From the NCBI GenBank assembly GCA_019119995.1, contig DWVY01000030.1, positions 1 through 38,247 of the forward strand: a stretch of DNA of 38,247 bases, given 5' to 3'. Made by a program: the position numbers and the translations under genes. Positions within the stretch are counted from its first letter, which is position 1. Each line of letters opens with the position of its first letter. Of the stretch, positions 35,973-38,247 are shown one piece after another. Under the pieces are notes generated by a model. It did not search any database, was not told the DNA's origin, and worked only from the letters and a program-made list of their open reading frames with translations. Origin of the DNA: Candidatus Mediterraneibacter faecavium. GTDB lineage: Bacteria; Bacillota; Clostridia; Lachnospirales; Lachnospiraceae.

Positions 35973-38000
35973 ATGGAAGATCGGGAAAAGGATCTGGAAG
36001 AACTCATTCGTTCAATGGCAGAAAACACGGGGATCCCGGCGTCGATCCACCCGGACGCTGTGGAGAAAAAGCTTGAGGCGGCGAAAACAGAGAAGAAACG
36101 CAGACTCAGACGAAAATATATCGCCGGAGCTGCCGCTGCGTGTCTGTGTATTGCAGTCGGCATCGCAGGCGGATATCTGCACTTCTATCAGGAAATACCT
36201 GGAACATCAGATATGATGTCAGGCTCATCGGAAAGTGCAGCCGGCGCTCCCTCTGACGGAACTGACAGCGGGGAGTCTGCGGAGGGCGGTGTGGAAGAGA
36301 GCCTGATCGCATCGGCAGAGAGCTATGACGAGATATATAAATATATTCAGGATGCAAGGAAAGAGACAGAATCTGACGCCGGTATTTTCAGCCGCTTCGG
36401 AATTACAGAAGAGTCGGCGACGGCAGAGGACTCGGCAATGGCGGGAAGTGCTCTGGACGGTGGGGGCGCGGCATCCGCGTCAGATCCGGGAACCGGCTAT
36501 TCGGATACGAATGTAAGAGAAGAAGGCGTCGGCGAAGCAGATATTGTAAAGACGGACGGCGGCAGCCTGTATATCGTGAACGGCCAGACAGTTGAGATCG
36601 TCGGGATCGAGGCGGCGGAGATGGAAGAACTGGCGGAGATCCGTCTGGCGGACGACTGTTATATTGCAGAGCTTTATGTGCAGGATGACAGGCTTGTCAT
36701 AATCTATACCCGGACGGAACCCAGTGTCGACGGGGATGGATATTACAATAATTACAGGGATTATACGAATGCACTTGTGTATGATATAAGCGACCGGACG
36801 AACCCGGTGAAAATGGGAAATAATTCCCAGAGCGGATATTATAATACGATGCGTGTGAGAGACGGCTATGTATATGTGATCAGTAATTTCTATGCAGATG
36901 CGGCGGCGTCCCGCGCGGATACGGCCGCCTATATCCCGGAAGTGCAGGGGAGGGCGATGGCGGCAGCTGATATCTATATGCCGCAGAGACAGATGGGAGA
37001 TCAGTATACAGTGATCACATCTTTCTCAATCGAGGATCCGTCGGAAAAGACACACAGCAAAGCGGTGTTTGGCAGCAGCGGCATGTGCTATGTAAGTACG
37101 GAAAATATCTACGTGACAGAGGGCTGGTACGGGCAGGACGATGCAGAGGTTACCCAGACCTCGATCCGCAAGGTCGCATACAAAGACGGCATACTGCAGG
37201 GCGAAGCCCAGACAAAGGTGGACGGAACGCTGAATGATTCCTTCAGTATCGATGAATATAACGGATATCTCAGGCTTGTGACTACAGTCAGTCCGGTCAG
37301 CAGCGGGGGGATCGGGATCGCAAGATTTTTCAGCGGAGATACGGAGGAAAGGCAGCAGGAAGACAGCAACTCACTCTATGTACTGGATGAAGATCTGGAG
37401 ATCACCGGAGAGATCCATGACCTGGCGAAAGATGAAAGCGTGTATTCCGCGCGCTTTATGGGAGACGTGGGATACTTTGTGACATTTAAGCAGGTCGATC
37501 CGCTGTTCTCTGTCGATCTGTCCGACCCGGCGGATCCGAAGATCATCGGAGAACTGAAGATACCGGGATTCTCCGAGTATCTCCACCCCTATGGAGACGG
37601 GCGGCTGCTCGGGATCGGGATGGATGTGGATGAAGAAAGCGTAACGACAGACGGCGTAAAAATATCCATGTTCGATATATCCGACCCCGCCGATGTAAAA
37701 GAGGAAGAAACCTACGTACTGGAAGATCTGTACGGAACAGACGTGGGCTATAACTATAAGGCGGTCTTCGTCGATTTAGAAAAAAATCTCTTCGGATTTA
37801 TGGCATACGGAGATACAGCAGAATACTTCATCTTCACCTATGATGAAAACGGATTCCGGGAAGTATTTTCAAGAGAACTGACATTATACGGAAACGTCCG
37901 GGGATTGTATGCAGGAGAACGGTTCTATCTTGTGAATGGGAATACAGTGGAGTCCTTCACCATGGATAAGTTCCAGAAAGTGGATGATATCGTGCTGTGA
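35973..38000 (+). CDS. Membrane-anchored beta-propeller protein, candidate anti-sigma partner
   Basis: 675 residues from ATG 35973, chosen because GAGGAGG (35960-35966) is six bases upstream; ATGs at 35955 and 35967 are badly spaced. About 40 cytoplasmic residues (MEDREKDLEELIRSMAENTG, then a basic stretch) precede one membrane helix (about 48-68), a Ser/Gly/Glu-rich linker, and a large extracytoplasmic domain. This domain starts NVREEGVGEADIVKTDGGSLYIVNGQTVEIV and matches the secreted beta-propeller family that includes the E-G-V-x-E-A-D-I-V-K-T-D motif. The cytoplasmic piece with a single helix directly behind an ECF sigma gene suggests sigma binding, with the propeller as the sensor. That role is inferred; the cytoplasmic part shows no clear zinc-anti-sigma motif. 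Confidence 0.8.
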   Translation: MEDREKDLEELIRSMAENTGIPASIHPDAVEKKLEAAKTEKKRRLRRKYIAGAAAACLCIAVGIAGGYLHFYQEIPGTSDMMSGSSESAAGAPSDGTDSGESAEGGVEESLIASAESYDEIYKYIQDARKETESDAGIFSRFGITEESATAEDSAMAGSALDGGGAASASDPGTGYSDTNVREEGVGEADIVKTDGGSLYIVNGQTVEIVGIEAAEMEELAEIRLADDCYIAELYVQDDRLVIIYTRTEPSVDGDGYYNNYRDYTNALVYDISDRTNPVKMGNNSQSGYYNTMRVRDGYVYVISNFYADAAASRADTAAYIPEVQGRAMAAADIYMPQRQMGDQYTVITSFSIEDPSEKTHSKAVFGSSGMCYVSTENIYVTEGWYGQDDAEVTQTSIRKVAYKDGILQGEAQTKVDGTLNDSFSIDEYNGYLRLVTTVSPVSSGGIGIARFFSGDTEERQQEDSNSLYVLDEDLEITGEIHDLAKDESVYSARFMGDVGYFVTFKQVDPLFSVDLSDPADPKIIGELKIPGFSEYLHPYGDGRLLGIGMDVDEESVTTDGVKISMFDISDPADVKEEETYVLEDLYGTDVGYNYKAVFVDLEKNLFGFMAYGDTAEYFIFTYDENGFREVFSRELTLYGNVRGLYAGERFYLVNGNTVESFTMDKFQKVDDIVL

Positions 38001-38122
38001 AATTTCGTGTTTGCCGGCGAGACATCCTGCAATAAATCATCCGAAAATCACTCGGATACAGTGGATTGAGTCACGTATCCGGGACGGGCGGGGAGGGGAT
38101 GCTTCCGGCTCCGGTTACAGAA

Positions 38123-38247
38123 TATAAGATAAAGTAACAAACCTGTGATACAGCTAAAAGCAATCGGGAAAATGAACAACTCGTTTCACTCAGACAATTT
38201 CATTTTCCCGATTAACGCTGCATCCCAGGTTTTAACTTTATCTAATA
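38123..38247. repeat. Palindromic MITE-like element at the right edge (partial)
   Basis: The left arm (38123-38175) and right arm (38200-38247) are imperfect inverted repeats of about 50 bases. The outer ends are TATAAGATAAAGT and, inverted, TATTAGATAAAGT; the inner arms AATCGGGAAAATGA (38162-38175) and TCATTTTCCCGATT (38200-38213) are perfect. A 24-nt loop lies between. The repeat reaches the window edge, so it probably continues. It may also terminate the beta-propeller gene. Confidence 0.65.

Overview
The window looks like a chromosomal segment of a spore-forming Lachnospiraceae (Clostridia) close to Dorea, Mediterraneibacter or Ruminococcus relatives. This rests on gene content and order (HU, rlbP, yabP, yabQ, divIC, spoIIE, tilS, hpt, ftsH), strong AGGAGG ribosome binding sites, a T-box leader, a CotS-type coat protein and an anchored surface protein with a PQTGD sorting motif. 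The genus is inferred; no rRNA gene is present.

Layout. 1-2260 is an AT-rich scar of mobile DNA: gene fragments, inverted repeats, and a tyrosine recombinase cut off exactly where a blaR1-type sensor gene is also cut off. It also holds an intact blaI repressor gene and an unexplained minus-strand leader-like transcript. 2265-5079 carries a VanZ-like protein and a T-box-controlled cstA transporter. 5137-8497 (minus) is a YtrA-type GntR-controlled operon with two ABC ATPases and two membrane proteins, with an excellent operator over its promoter. 8745-12459 holds a two-component system, two paralogous PepSY lipoproteins and a tRNA-Cys between them. 12599-16118 is the most unusual part. It encodes an 897-residue wall-anchored protein built from ten repeats, each with a canonical EF-hand calcium loop. 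Its apparent promoter has a run of ten G between the -35 and -10 boxes, the arrangement expected of a phase-variable promoter. A lipoprotein gene follows behind a very strong terminator.

16196-24648 is housekeeping: asnS, an SbcD/YhaO-like nuclease with a short YhaN/SbcC-like ATPase, cca, a CotS-family coat protein behind a sporulation-type promoter, and a phosphoglucomutase/phosphomannomutase. 24814-30257 is the conserved HU-yabPQ-divIC-spoIIE-tilS-hpt cluster. Here SpoIIE lacks its usual membrane domain, TilS carries a low-complexity insertion, and tilS may be transcribed without a leader. ftsH (TTG start) is followed immediately by a GH13 amylase, then a pyridoxal kinase, and an ECF-type sigma factor paired with a membrane-anchored beta-propeller protein that is a candidate cognate regulator. 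The window ends inside a palindromic, MITE-like element.

The best candidate for an undescribed system is the calcium-loop repeat protein with its poly-G promoter. All functional statements come from motif reading by eye; no database search or folding program was run.
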